DNA of 64,000 nucleotides from Affinundibacterium seohonense (lineage in GTDB: Bacteria; Pseudomonadota; Gammaproteobacteria; Burkholderiales; Burkholderiaceae_D), in assembly GCF_014284305.1 (NCBI RefSeq), contig NZ_JACOFW010000003.1, positions 210,476 through 274,475 on the forward strand. The letters are read 5' to 3'. The number at the start of each line of letters is the position of its first letter. The first letter of the stretch is position 1. Under the pieces are notes generated by a model that did not search any database, had not been told where the DNA came from, and saw nothing but the letters and a program-made list of their open reading frames with translations. The translations under genes were made by a program, and so were the position numbers. Below, piece by piece: positions 54,841-64,000 of the stretch.

Positions 54841-56001
54841 TTAAAGAATTGACTCACGCGCCAAAGTAAAGCGTGCCACACGGTCTTCCAGTACGGTGAC
54901 ACCTATGCCAGGCCCCTTGGGTAAATCGATGAAACCATCATCTGCCAAAACTACAGATGGAGCAACGATGTCTTGGTCAAAATATCGTGCCGTTTCTGAA
55001 GTGTCTCCTGGCAGATTAAAGCCCGGTGCAGTCTGTAGTTGGAGATTGAAAGCGCGACCGATGCCAGTTTCATCCATGCCGCCAGACCAAACAGCGATGC
55101 CTGCCTGCTGGCACAAAGCGGCAATACGCAGCGACTCGATCATGCCACCGACTCGTCCCTGCTTAATGTTAATGACACCGCAGGCCTTCAATGCCAGCGC
55201 CGAACGGGCATCGTCAAGGTTGTGAATCGATTCATCCAAACACAGTGGCGTAGCCAGCTCACGTTGTAGCGCAGCATGTTGGACGATATCGCTGTAGGAC
55301 AAGGGTTGTTCTATCATCGTCAAATGAAAAGCATCAAGTTGGCGCAAGTGTGTTGCGTGTTCAAGGCCATAGTCACCATTGGCGTCGGCCATCAGCGTCA
55401 GCTTTGGATAGGCAGCGCGGACAGCGCCCACCCACTCAATATCTTTACCTTGCATGATCTTCAGCTTCACACGGTGATAGGGTCGACTTGTCGCTTCTGC
55501 CACTGCCTCTAGCAATGCTGGAATTGATTCTTGAATGCCCAAACTGATGCCCGACTGTATGCGCCGTTCTGAGAATCCCAATAAGGCGTGCAAAGGGCGA
55601 TCTTGCTGCCGTGCGATCAAGTCCAGCAAAGCGTTTTCGACCATCGCTTTTGCCATGCCATGTCCCCGCACAGGACTCCAACGTTTTAGCAACTCACCGA
55701 TGGTTTGCCCTGGCGTCAGCAATGGTAATAAAAATTCTTTAAAAATATGGCATACGGTTTGTGTCGTTTCACTGGCATAAAAAGGATCGGGATCAGCCAC
55801 ACATTCGCCCCACCCCACTACGCCATCCGATTCCAGTCGTAACAACAACGCCTCTTTTACAGCCCAAGTATGGACGCTGGTGGCAAAAGGCTTTACAAAC
55901 GGTAAACGTACTGTGATCAGGTCGATGCGATGCAGAACCGGAATGTGCGCATCAACTGCTGGAGAAATCGGTACTGAACAATGCAGAAATTGTTGATCCA
56001 T
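54841..56001 (-). CDS. Enolase-superfamily N-acylamino-acid racemase/OSBS/dipeptide-epimerase-like
   Basis: 386 residues from the ATG at 56001, with GAGGAG 7 bp upstream; the longer frame reads into the neighbouring gene. Muconate-lactonising-enzyme subgroup residues: KLK motif (VKLKIMQGK), metal Asp in MADANGDYG, Glu in EQPL, Asp in CLDESIH, and Lys in NIKQGRVGG. This subgroup includes o-succinylbenzoate synthase, N-acylamino-acid racemase and dipeptide epimerases. No menaquinone genes are near; a YfcC-type carrier, cyanophycinase and peptidase-like genes are, so a racemase or dipeptide epimerase in amino-acid polymer use is favoured. Confidence 0.8.
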   Translation of the reverse strand: MDQQFLHCSVPISPAVDAHIPVLHRIDLITVRLPFVKPFATSVHTWAVKEALLLRLESDGVVGWGECVADPDPFYASETTQTVCHIFKEFLLPLLTPGQTIGELLKRWSPVRGHGMAKAMVENALLDLIARQQDRPLHALLGFSERRIQSGISLGIQESIPALLEAVAEATSRPYHRVKLKIMQGKDIEWVGAVRAAYPKLTLMADANGDYGLEHATHLRQLDAFHLTMIEQPLSYSDIVQHAALQRELATPLCLDESIHNLDDARSALALKACGVINIKQGRVGGMIESLRIAALCQQAGIAVWSGGMDETGIGRAFNLQLQTAPGFNLPGDTSETARYFDQDIVAPSVVLADDGFIDLPKGPGIGVTVLEDRVARFTLARESIL

Positions 56002-56012
56002 TTTCAAACTCC

Positions 56013-57431
56013 TCAGGCATAACCAATCGTTACGGCAAAAGCCACCATCGCCATCGACATCAGCAAGATCAATAATTGGAAACGCCAAATAATGCCAAAC
56101 CATCGCGTCCAAGGCACACCAGCAACGCCTAAAGATGCCATCAAAATTGCGCCAGTCGGCACGCTCATATTCGCCATGGCATTACCTAATTGGTAGGCCA
56201 ACACAGCTGTTTGCCGGGTCACACCGACCAAATCGGAAAGACCAGACATCAGGGGCATATTAATCGCTGCCTGCGCACTACCAGAATGGATCACAAAGGT
56301 GAACATCGTTTGTACCGCCAACATACCTTGCGCTGCCATCTGCGCAGGCCAAGTTTCTAACATGGTTCCCATGCTGTGCAAAAAGGTATTCAAAACCGAA
56401 GGCGCGTGTGGATTCGCGCCCCCCAATAAATATTCGATCCCTTTCGCCAAAGAAATTACCATGACCGCCGACATGAGTTGCTGCGCTCCACCAACAAAAG
56501 CTTCGGCTGCTGCATCGGCGGTCAAACGTTTGGCAATAATGGCGACAATCGCAGCGAAGAAACATAAGCTGACAAACTGAGTCGCAATTTCTGGAATAAA
56601 GTAACCAGCAGTGACGACACCCCAAACGATCCAGACGATAGTCGCAACGATACCAACAAGAATTAATCGATCCGCAAATCCAAGTGGTGGTGTATCCAAT
56701 GGAATCGCAATTTTTCCATCGACTCCCAACTCAACCTCGGTACGATGACGTTGCGCATACCAAAGTGTAAATGCGATCCCAGTGCTGACAAATATAAAAA
56801 ACATGACAATGCGCAAAGGGGCGCCTGACAGTAGCGGCACGTTGGCGATGCCTTGCGCCAAAGCGACTCCAAACGGATTCATCCATGAGGTACCGAAGCC
56901 GATCTGACTGGCGACATAAGTAATCATCACCCCAACTTCGGGCGGATACCCCATACGCAAAATCAGCGGTAACAATAAGGCCAGGAAGGCGATGGTTTCC
57001 TCACCCATACCAAATACAGCACCACCCGTGGCGAAAGCAGCAAATAAAGATCCCAACAACAAACGTGGATGATGTCCGGTAATCGCAATCAGACGTAACA
57101 AACCACGATCAACTGCGCCGGTTGCATTGATGACACCAAATGCACCACCGACCAACAGAATGAAAGCGATCACACCAATCGCAGAACCACCACGACTACC
57201 TGATGTCATACCTTCAAACGGCGCGTTGAGAAAGCCAATTTCCTTACCTGTACCAAACACCGAAATACTGATGTTATGGTCTGCGACCCGATAAGATTCG
57301 AGTGAAATTGGAACACCTTTTTCAAAATAACCTGCCGATACCCAGGGTACCACCAAGGCAATCAATAGCGCGCCAAAGAGCAAGATGATCAGGGTGTTTG
57401 GAACTTTAAATGTACTTGGCTTGTTGCTCAT
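56013..57431 (-). CDS. YfcC/DcuC-family inner-membrane carrier
   Basis: 472 residues with about 12 hydrophobic helices; FKVPNTLIILL at the N terminus and the conserved GMGEETIAFLALLLPL and SQIGFGTSWMNPFGVALAQG blocks identify the YfcC branch of the C4-dicarboxylate/basic-amino-acid carrier superfamily. Likely imports amino acids or dipeptides. Its stop is 12 bp before the racemase start, so the two are co-translated. It lies downstream of the TonB receptor terminator. Confidence 0.82.
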   Translation of the reverse strand: MSNKPSTFKVPNTLIILLFGALLIALVVPWVSAGYFEKGVPISLESYRVADHNISISVFGTGKEIGFLNAPFEGMTSGSRGGSAIGVIAFILLVGGAFGVINATGAVDRGLLRLIAITGHHPRLLLGSLFAAFATGGAVFGMGEETIAFLALLLPLILRMGYPPEVGVMITYVASQIGFGTSWMNPFGVALAQGIANVPLLSGAPLRIVMFFIFVSTGIAFTLWYAQRHRTEVELGVDGKIAIPLDTPPLGFADRLILVGIVATIVWIVWGVVTAGYFIPEIATQFVSLCFFAAIVAIIAKRLTADAAAEAFVGGAQQLMSAVMVISLAKGIEYLLGGANPHAPSVLNTFLHSMGTMLETWPAQMAAQGMLAVQTMFTFVIHSGSAQAAINMPLMSGLSDLVGVTRQTAVLAYQLGNAMANMSVPTGAILMASLGVAGVPWTRWFGIIWRFQLLILLMSMAMVAFAVTIGYA

Positions 57432-57470
57432 GCTTGTAGCTCCGGCTAACAGTTCAGGCAGCCCTCTTAT

Positions 57471-57494
57471 AAAAAAGCCCCACCTGAGTGGGGC
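57471..57494 (-). terminator. Rho-independent terminator after TonB receptor gene
   Basis: GCCCCAC-TCAG-GTGGGGC on the minus strand followed by TTTTTT. It sits between the receptor and the carrier gene, so it probably attenuates rather than fully separates them. Confidence 0.85.
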
Positions 57495-57520
57495 GCAAAA
57501 GGCTGCGGGGGTAATTCGAT

Positions 57521-60277
57521 CTACTTAAATTTATACTGCAAATTAACAAAGAATGAACGTCCACGCGGATCGCCATAAGTCGGATCCCAAGTTACGTGGA
57601 AATAACGTGACTGATTCGTGAATGGCGGCGGTGTATCTAACAGATTGATCACACCAGCACGCAACTTCAAGTTCTTAGTGAACGCATAGCTGCCAGACAA
57701 GTCCCACAAGGAATAAGCTTCGACATCACGATCATTCCAACCAGCATCTGCCAGACCGGGAATATTCTGATCACGATACCCAGCAAAGTAAGTGTTGCCC
57801 AAAGTCAGATTGAGTTGACCATATGCCCAATCAAGATTGAGCTTATGACGCCAACGCTGGACGGCCTTATCGTCACGAAATACACCAAGACCATTCGTCA
57901 ATGGTGAATTTGGGTCGGACTGGAACTTATACTCAGTCAGATAGGTGGCGCCGAGATTGGCACTGAAGCGACCAATCGAAGTGGCATCACCACGCCAGTT
58001 GAGTGCCAGATCAAAGCCCGAGGTATTTAATTTGCCACGGTTCTCTTTTTTAAACTGCAAATAGGACACAAATCCATCGGATTCACGAATAACGATGTTC
58101 GGATTATTGTAGTAAACCGGATTATCAAAAACAGTCTGCTCGCCAATTTCTGAAATAATGTCGGTCTTGCGAATCATCCAATAATCAATACTACCGTTCC
58201 AGTTTTGATTAGGCTCCAGAACCAAACCAATCGAGAATTGTTTTGATTTTTCTGGTTTGAGCAAAGGGTTACCATAACGATCCAGATCGAACTGTGCGAT
58301 TTCACCTGAAACCGGATCTTTCACAAAACTCGCGATCGTACCGGAACGTACTGGCAAGAACATTTCAGAAATCGAAGGCGCCCGGAAACCAGTACCGAAA
58401 GAAGCGCGACCTAACATCGCTTTGCTTGGACGATAGCTAAGAGCGATCTTGGGATTGGTCGTATCGAGATTTTGTGAAGTCAATCCTGACAGTGGATCTT
58501 TGACACCTTTGTAGTGGTCGTAACGTACCGCAAATTGACCTTCCCATTCTTTGGTAAATGGCGCATTTACTTCTGCGTAAAAACCAGCAATGTCTCGTGA
58601 ATTCGATGAATCTGCGAGCAATTCGTCGGAGCTGGAACGGTCGCCTTGCACGTCATTCGTTTTTAACGCCGCAGTCGATGTGAATTCCGTTTTTTCACGA
58701 CGTAATTCCGCACCGAGAGCCAGCATGACATCACCGCCCGCCATAGACATCAAGGGGCGAGTCAATTTACCGTCAAAACTATCACTCGTACCTTGAGAAA
58801 TACGCGCAGCCCCCGAAATTTTAATCGAGTTCATAAATTTTTTGCCAGAGTCATCAGTTGGCGCGACGAACGGGTTATATAAGCCTTTGGCGAGACCATC
58901 CAGCAGTTTAGAACGGGATACCCAACCATCGATATCAAGATCTGTCGCTTCGTTGACGCTATGGTTATAAGCCGTATCGTAATCCCAGCTACCAATACGA
59001 CCATTGGCACCCAATACAATACGAGAACTTTCACTGGTGACCTCAGTGGTGCGACGTCCTGCGTCGGTTAAGCGAAAGCGGAAATTGACAGGCGTCGTGA
59101 TACCCGTTTTGGCTTGCAGATCTTTAGGCAAATAAATACCCGTACTGGTGCCGTTGATGCTACCTGAGGTCGCAGGCGACGCAGCATATGCTGTCACCGC
59201 TTTGCTCTTCAAGGCTTCGAAAAATAGTTGGTGATCATCCGACACCAAGAAAGTCGCGCGACCAATAAAACTTTGTTTTTCACTCTTTGGATAGACTTCC
59301 GAATCCCCCATGTAATTAAACGAACAGCCCTCCGTACCGCCTGGTCCAAGTGGACGAACAACATTCGGGCTGCCATCGACACAGGCAGCTTTACCAAAAC
59401 TAACGCGTCGGCCTGGTGAAGGCAACCACTTACCGCCAGGTCCAGAACCAAACAAGTAAGAAGAGTTATTGAGTGTGGCAAGCTGGGCTGCGCTTAAATC
59501 TACGTTGGCTGGAAAAGAGGTGCTCGATAACTGGGGTGATAAACGATCAGGCAGGCTATATTCCTGCATAAACTTACGCTCTGAAGTAGCGAGGCGTTCC
59601 ATTCGCTGAACATCTAAAGCACCAAATACATTAAAACGGTCTCTTCCAAGATCACCGAAGCCGCCAGAAATAGAGGCGGTTTTTTTACCACCACCACCTT
59701 CAGCTGTATTTAACGCATAAACATTGATGTCCGCACCTTGATAATCCTTGCGAGTGATGAAATTAATCACCCCGCCCATCGCATCCGTACCGTAGATCGC
59801 TGAGGCACCATCCTTCAACACTTCCACGCGCTGAATCGCGCCAGCGGGAATACTATTTAGATCAACACCAGAGTTATCACCAGGGCTGGCAAAATTGGCG
59901 AGTCGGCGACCATTGAGCAACACCAAGGTACTAGAGACACCCAGTCCACGCAGATTAGCGCCGTTAAATCCACGCTGCCCACCCATCACATCGCTGACGC
60001 TAGTGCCATCCGTGAGTCCGCCCACATTTGAAGATATCTTCTGCAGCAATTCAGCAGCCGTTGTCACACCGGTCTTGTCAATATCTTCGCGTTTGATGGT
60101 TTCGATTGGCAATGCTGTTTCGCCTTCAATACGTTTGATACTGGAACCTGTGACTTCGACACGCTGCAAAGATTGCGCGACAACGTTCGTGCTCAAGACG
60201 CTCAGAGCGAGTAATACTGCATGGGTGCATCGGGAGCGGCGGAATACCAACGCCGCAGGCTTGCTGGCTAGTTTCAT
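57521..60277 (-). CDS. TonB-dependent outer-membrane receptor
   Basis: 918 residues; the ATG at 60277 has GAGGA 8 bp upstream. A signal peptide (cleavage near VVAQ), an N-terminal plug (VEVTGSSIKRIEGETALP, LRGLGVSSTLVLLNGRR, VEVLKDGASAIYGTDAMGG) and a 22-strand-type barrel ending in the aromatic-terminal YKFK (NLQYKFK). The plug style is that of the large proteobacterial receptors used for peptide or oligosaccharide uptake. It is divergent from the secreted cyanophycinase gene at 60583, so it may import its products. Confidence 0.93.
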   Translation of the reverse strand: MKLASKPAALVFRRSRCTHAVLLALSVLSTNVVAQSLQRVEVTGSSIKRIEGETALPIETIKREDIDKTGVTTAAELLQKISSNVGGLTDGTSVSDVMGGQRGFNGANLRGLGVSSTLVLLNGRRLANFASPGDNSGVDLNSIPAGAIQRVEVLKDGASAIYGTDAMGGVINFITRKDYQGADINVYALNTAEGGGGKKTASISGGFGDLGRDRFNVFGALDVQRMERLATSERKFMQEYSLPDRLSPQLSSTSFPANVDLSAAQLATLNNSSYLFGSGPGGKWLPSPGRRVSFGKAACVDGSPNVVRPLGPGGTEGCSFNYMGDSEVYPKSEKQSFIGRATFLVSDDHQLFFEALKSKAVTAYAASPATSGSINGTSTGIYLPKDLQAKTGITTPVNFRFRLTDAGRRTTEVTSESSRIVLGANGRIGSWDYDTAYNHSVNEATDLDIDGWVSRSKLLDGLAKGLYNPFVAPTDDSGKKFMNSIKISGAARISQGTSDSFDGKLTRPLMSMAGGDVMLALGAELRREKTEFTSTAALKTNDVQGDRSSSDELLADSSNSRDIAGFYAEVNAPFTKEWEGQFAVRYDHYKGVKDPLSGLTSQNLDTTNPKIALSYRPSKAMLGRASFGTGFRAPSISEMFLPVRSGTIASFVKDPVSGEIAQFDLDRYGNPLLKPEKSKQFSIGLVLEPNQNWNGSIDYWMIRKTDIISEIGEQTVFDNPVYYNNPNIVIRESDGFVSYLQFKKENRGKLNTSGFDLALNWRGDATSIGRFSANLGATYLTEYKFQSDPNSPLTNGLGVFRDDKAVQRWRHKLNLDWAYGQLNLTLGNTYFAGYRDQNIPGLADAGWNDRDVEAYSLWDLSGSYAFTKNLKLRAGVINLLDTPPPFTNQSRYFHVTWDPTYGDPRGRSFFVNLQYKFK

Positions 60278-60582
60278 GCGAAAAATCCTCGAAAATGTGT
60301 GTATTAAACGCAAGCACCGTGCTTGCAGTGCCCCTGCGCAACTTTGGAACGTCTTCAGTGTAAGCAGTGTTCAGTTTCTTGAGTTTCCTATTATTCGATT
60401 GCGTCGCACAGTGAGAAGCTGGTGTCGCATTCTTGCAATGTTGTTCGGTATAGAGTGTTGCAAACTTCCGACAGTGCGACATGCATTTACTAATGTGCGC
60501 AAAGATCACTCCCTACATGTCAGAAGAGGGCAGATTGATGGCAACATCCGCTTCAATGAGTTCTTAGCGAAAGGCCTATCCT

Positions 60583-61848
60583 TTGAAATCCCTAACTATA
60601 TTGGCGCTGTTCGCAGCGAATTTGACAACTACTTTTGTCCACGCCGAACAAACTTCAACAAAACCTTCGTTCCAGCCAATACCAGGAATCGTTGTTCCTA
60701 TGGGGGGAGCGGTGCGTGGTGATAATGACGAGTTGCGACAACGCTTGGTGGATCTTGCTGGCGGTAAGGGGGCGAAATTCGTCGTCATTCCGACTTCCTC
60801 AGGAAATCCCATTGCAACAGGTGAAAACGCCGCACATGAACTCAGACGCCGTGGTGCGCAAGTAGAATTGCTGAAAATCGCACCGCAATGGCCGGGAGAA
60901 AATCTCGAGTCAGCGCGCCGCGCCGCAGCTGATCCTGACAATGTCGCAAAAATTCGCGCGGCGAATGGCGTGTACTTTACCGGTGGTGCGCAAGAACGTT
61001 ATGCCGATGTGCTCAATCCAAATGGCGTAGCATCGCCAGTGCTGCAAGCTGTACGTGAATTACAAGCACGTGGTGGTGTGGTAGTTGGAACGAGCGCGGG
61101 TGCCGCGATTATGAGCAATGTCATGTTTCGTGATGCACTCAATCCACTATTAGTGCTCAAAGGCTTGTTGAGAGATGGTAAAGAAGTAGAACGCGGCTTA
61201 GGATTTGCTGGTGAAGAAATTTTTATTGATCAACATTTTCTCAAACGCGGAAGAATTGGTCGCCTGCTCGCTGCGATGCTCGCCAAAGGTTATAAGATTG
61301 GTTTAGGCATCGATGAAAATACCGCAGCCGTGATTCGCGGCAGCGATGTCGAAATTGTCGGCGCTACCGGTGCACTTTTAATTGATCTGCGTGATGCGAC
61401 GATAACACCAGGTCCCGTCAATGTGAGCAATATTCGCATTTCCTATCTGGATAATGGCGACCATTATGATTTAGCCAATGCACAAGCCAGTGTTTTTCCC
61501 GCTAAACGCGGCAAAGGGGAACTAAAATTCAGACAGCCCGGTTTTGTTCCTGAACTGGAAAATCCACGTCGCGATTTCCCCGACATCTTGGGTGAAAACG
61601 CCATTCAACGTGCCTTATCACAACTGGTGGATGGCAATCTCGATCACGTCATTGGTTTTGCGTTCAGCCTGCTTCCCGCCAAGGACGATCCCGCACCTGA
61701 TCTCGGCTTTGAGTTTTTGTTACGGCGGGATGAACGTACACGTGCTTGGGAGAGTACAGGCATCGACGGCAAAGACTATTCAGTATTTGATGCGCGACTC
61801 GACGTGCGACCAATACGTATGAACACTCCACACTACAAATCATGGTAA
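60583..61848 (+). CDS. Secreted cyanophycinase (peptidase S51-like)
   Basis: 421 residues with a Sec signal peptide (cleavage near VHAEQ). The S51 nucleophile is Ser171 in GTSAGAAIM; His218 is in IDQHFLKRGRIGRL; the GGAQERY block near 134-140 is typical of cyanophycinases. These enzymes cut multi-Arg-poly-Asp (cyanophycin) to beta-Asp-Arg dipeptides. Secretion indicates use of external polymer rather than mobilisation of a store; no cyanophycin synthetase is in the window. Length exceeds the 270-290-residue intracellular forms because of a C-terminal extension, as in CphE-type extracellular enzymes. Confidence 0.87.
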   Translation: MKSLTILALFAANLTTTFVHAEQTSTKPSFQPIPGIVVPMGGAVRGDNDELRQRLVDLAGGKGAKFVVIPTSSGNPIATGENAAHELRRRGAQVELLKIAPQWPGENLESARRAAADPDNVAKIRAANGVYFTGGAQERYADVLNPNGVASPVLQAVRELQARGGVVVGTSAGAAIMSNVMFRDALNPLLVLKGLLRDGKEVERGLGFAGEEIFIDQHFLKRGRIGRLLAAMLAKGYKIGLGIDENTAAVIRGSDVEIVGATGALLIDLRDATITPGPVNVSNIRISYLDNGDHYDLANAQASVFPAKRGKGELKFRQPGFVPELENPRRDFPDILGENAIQRALSQLVDGNLDHVIGFAFSLLPAKDDPAPDLGFEFLLRRDERTRAWESTGIDGKDYSVFDARLDVRPIRMNTPHYKSW

Positions 61849-63173
61849 TGGCTATGCGAAACTTGCGACGATTCTGTCTGCTCATACTTTCCGCCGCACT
61901 ATGCGCGCAGAGCGCTAGCCTCATGGCACAACAGCGTTTGCTTGATCACGCAATGCTGGATGTCGCTGCAGCACGCGGATTACCTGAAGTAATCAACTGG
62001 CGACGCGATTTACACGCACATCCAGAGCTCGCATTTCAAGAACATCGGACTGCGAACCTCGTCGCAACTGAGCTTGCGCGCATGGGCTACGAAGTCCATC
62101 GTGGGGTAGCAGGAACTGGCGTTGTTGGCTTACTCAATACTGGCCGACCAGGCCGTGTGCTTGCTTTACGCGCGGACATGGATGGTCTGCCTGTTGCGGA
62201 GGACACTGGTCTGCCGTTTGCGTCGAAACAAAGAATCAAACAAGGCAACACCGAAGTCGCCTTAATGCATGCCTGTGGTCATGACATGCATGTAGCGATG
62301 CTATTAGGTGCGGCGCGTGTACTCGCCGATCTGCGTGGACAGCTTTCCGGTACAGTTAAACTGATATTTCAACCAGCAGAAGAAGGTGTCGCAAATGCGC
62401 CGAATGGCGCAGAGCGCATGGTGAAAGCTGGCGTCCTCGACAATCCTAAAGTGGATGCCATGTTCGGTTTGCATGTCGGCATCACGCCCCAATCAACCGG
62501 CACACTTTCGCTACGAACACGCGGCCTGATGGCAGGCAGTGATACCTTTGATATCGTCGTCAAGGGTCGACAAACGCATGGTGCATTACCATGGAATGGC
62601 GTCGATCCGGTAGTGGTCGCGGCGCAGATCGTTTTAGGACTGCAATCTATCGTCAGCAGGCAAACCAATCTCACAGTTGCGCCTGCTGTCATTACCGTTG
62701 GCACTATACATGGTGGGCAAAGAGCGAACATTGTTCCGGGCGAAGTTAAAATGAGTGGCACTCTGCGTAGTTTTGATCCCGCCATGCGCGATCAGATGTT
62801 GGTACAACTTAAGCGTACCGCAGAGAACCTTGCTTTTGCTTCCAACGCGACAGCAGAAGTGAGCATTGATGCTGGTTACCCGGTGACATGGAACGATCCA
62901 GACCTCACCACAAAAATGCTGCCAAGTTTGCGCCGTGTAGCAGGTGCTGCGGTACTGACGGACATACCACCAACCACGACTTCTGAGGATTTTTCTTTTT
63001 ACGGACAACGTATTCCCACAATGCTATTTTTTCTCGGTGTCAATCCGCCTGGCACGCCCCCTGCTGACTGGGCACCGAACCATTCACCTCGTTTCAACCC
63101 TGACGAAGGTGCCTTACTGACTGGCGTACGCGCACTCGCTAGCCTGGCCGCTGATTATTTGACAGGGAACTGA
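61842..63173 (+). CDS. M20D-family amidohydrolase/peptidase, secreted
   Basis: Up to 443 residues; the ATG at 61842 overlaps the upstream stop, but ATGs at 61848 and 61854 are equally usable (the last gives a cleaner signal peptide, MRNLRRFCLLILSAALC). Metal-binding and active-site features: RRDLHAHPELAFQE, ALRADMDGLPV, HACGHDMH, FQPAEEG, and a C-terminal TTSEDFSFYG. M20D enzymes hydrolyse N-acyl amino acids, hippurate-like amides or dipeptides. Co-transcribed with the cyanophycinase and the following deacylase gene. Confidence 0.87.
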   Translation: MVMAMRNLRRFCLLILSAALCAQSASLMAQQRLLDHAMLDVAAARGLPEVINWRRDLHAHPELAFQEHRTANLVATELARMGYEVHRGVAGTGVVGLLNTGRPGRVLALRADMDGLPVAEDTGLPFASKQRIKQGNTEVALMHACGHDMHVAMLLGAARVLADLRGQLSGTVKLIFQPAEEGVANAPNGAERMVKAGVLDNPKVDAMFGLHVGITPQSTGTLSLRTRGLMAGSDTFDIVVKGRQTHGALPWNGVDPVVVAAQIVLGLQSIVSRQTNLTVAPAVITVGTIHGGQRANIVPGEVKMSGTLRSFDPAMRDQMLVQLKRTAENLAFASNATAEVSIDAGYPVTWNDPDLTTKMLPSLRRVAGAAVLTDIPPTTTSEDFSFYGQRIPTMLFFLGVNPPGTPPADWAPNHSPRFNPDEGALLTGVRALASLAADYLTGN

Positions 63174-63181
63174 AACCTCTC

Positions 63182-64000
63182 ATGGAACTCATATCAATTC
63201 CCCTCCCCTCGCCTGCCGCCGGCACTAGTCGGGCGCTGTCGTTTTTGCGATTTGGAAAAGAAGGAACTGGCCGCAAGGCTTATATTCAAGCATCACTTCA
63301 TGCTGATGAACTACCCGGCATGTTGGTCGCTCACCATCTGAGAAATCAGCTTACCAAGCTTGAACAACAAGGTCAGCTACTTGGTGAAGTGATCTTAGTA
63401 CCAACTGCAAATCCGATCGGACTCGCACAAACCTTGCTGGGCACCAGCCAAGGCCGCTTTGATCTGCGAACTGGACAAAATTTCAACCGCCTGTTTCACA
63501 ATTTATCGGAAGAGGTACTAGAACGCGTCAGATCCCAACTAAGCTCTGATCCACACGCCAATCAGAAACTGATACGAACAGCGATTCGCGATTATCTGAG
63601 AGAACAAACCACTATAGACGAGTTATCTGCACAACGACTAGCGCTAATGCGTCTCGCGGCCGATGCCGATGTGGTACTCGATTTACATTGCGACTGTGAA
63701 TCGGTGCTACATATCTATACCGGAACGCCATTATGGGATCGCGTTGCACCATTGGCAGGATTGCTCGATGCGCAGGTCGCCTTACTGGAGACGAATTCTG
63801 GCGATGACCCTTTTGATGAAGCTTGTTCACGAATTTGGTGGGACATTGCTGCCTTGGTTGGGAATGAATTTCCGATACCTTTAGCCTGTCTCGCGGTGAC
63901 TGTTGAGTTACGCGGCTTTACCGACGTCAGTCACGACATCGCTGAACGCGATGCCAATGCATTAATCGACTTTCTGCGCTTACAAGACATCATTGCTGGC
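63182..64000 (+). CDS. Succinylglutamate desuccinylase/aspartoacylase-like zinc carboxypeptidase (M14), cut by window end
   Basis: Open from the ATG at 63182 to the window edge (273 residues, no stop). Zinc-site elements of the AstE/AspA branch: ASLHADELPG (His40, Glu43), a third His in DLHCDCES, NFNR with the conserved arginine, and the catalytic Glu in TVELRG. This subfamily removes acyl groups from N-acyl amino acids such as N-succinylglutamate or N-acetylaspartate. It starts 9 bp after the M20 gene, so it extends the same operon. Confidence 0.85.
   Translation, partial: MELISIPLPSPAAGTSRALSFLRFGKEGTGRKAYIQASLHADELPGMLVAHHLRNQLTKLEQQGQLLGEVILVPTANPIGLAQTLLGTSQGRFDLRTGQNFNRLFHNLSEEVLERVRSQLSSDPHANQKLIRTAIRDYLREQTTIDELSAQRLALMRLAADADVVLDLHCDCESVLHIYTGTPLWDRVAPLAGLLDAQVALLETNSGDDPFDEACSRIWWDIAALVGNEFPIPLACLAVTVELRGFTDVSHDIAERDANALIDFLRLQDIIAG

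Overview
The window looks like the chromosome of a Gram-negative betaproteobacterium, most likely an Oxalobacteraceae/Burkholderiales member (Undibacterium-like). This is inferred from moderate GC, protein style, an LPS pair (MsbA plus O-antigen ligase), single-copy housekeeping genes (dnaE, gluQ, trhO, an RhlE-type helicase) and abundant carbohydrate and peptide scavenging genes. The genus is a guess, because no rRNA or marker could be compared.

Layout. (1) 1-2.3 kb: the end of a UxaA/GarD-type sugar-acid dehydratase and a uronate dehydrogenase (oxidative hexuronate route). (2) 2.8-7.7 kb: a secreted papain-like cysteine protease with an unknown secreted partner, then a large multidomain GH31 glycosidase. 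(3) 7.8-18.4 kb: a LysR regulator divergent from a catabolic operon (DgoK-type kinase, RidA, unknown TIM-barrel-like protein, SDR, FucP-like permease, PLP/zinc D-amino-acid deaminase-like enzyme, D-aminoacylase-like deacetylase). Together these resemble catabolism of an N-acylated amino-sugar acid such as N-acetylglucosaminate to 2-keto-3-deoxy acid phosphate. A 633-bp composite inverted repeat and MITE-like repeats lie in the spacers. (4) 18.4-22.1 kb: a small chromosomal integron: intI, a candidate LexA box, an attI junction, three cassettes and their attC sites. One cassette encodes a Sir2-like DUF4917 protein. (5) 22.3-28.8 kb: secreted hydrolases (serine beta-lactamase fold, DUF885 zincin, QC-like M28) and two periplasmic solute-binding-like proteins. 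(6) 28.9-35.4 kb: msbA, an O-antigen ligase and dnaE. (7) 35.6-49.4 kb: a RiPP-type cluster, which is the most unusual part of the window. (8) 49.8-54.6 kb: trhO, two small secreted proteins, gluQ and a DEAD-box helicase. (9) 54.8-64.0 kb: a cyanophycin/dipeptide scavenging region (enolase-superfamily racemase, YfcC-type carrier, TonB receptor, secreted cyanophycinase, M20 amidohydrolase, AstE/AspA-like deacylase cut by the window end).

The RiPP-type cluster has a split lanthionine-forming set: an aminoglycoside-phosphotransferase-fold kinase, a HopA1-family protein and a separate zinc-liganded LanC cyclase, joined by overlapping start and stop codons. Upstream lies a 118-residue Cys/Thr/Ser-rich peptide built of about five 15-residue repeats, followed by its own terminator. 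A nitrilase-fold enzyme, an active membrane Ser/Thr kinase with TPRs, a paralogous predicted pseudokinase with TPRs, an FHA-domain sigma-54 activator, a flavoprotein and a thioesterase gene frameshifted at a G9 tract surround it. I infer a multi-ring lanthipeptide-like product under phospho-signalling control. No dedicated exporter or leader protease is visible.
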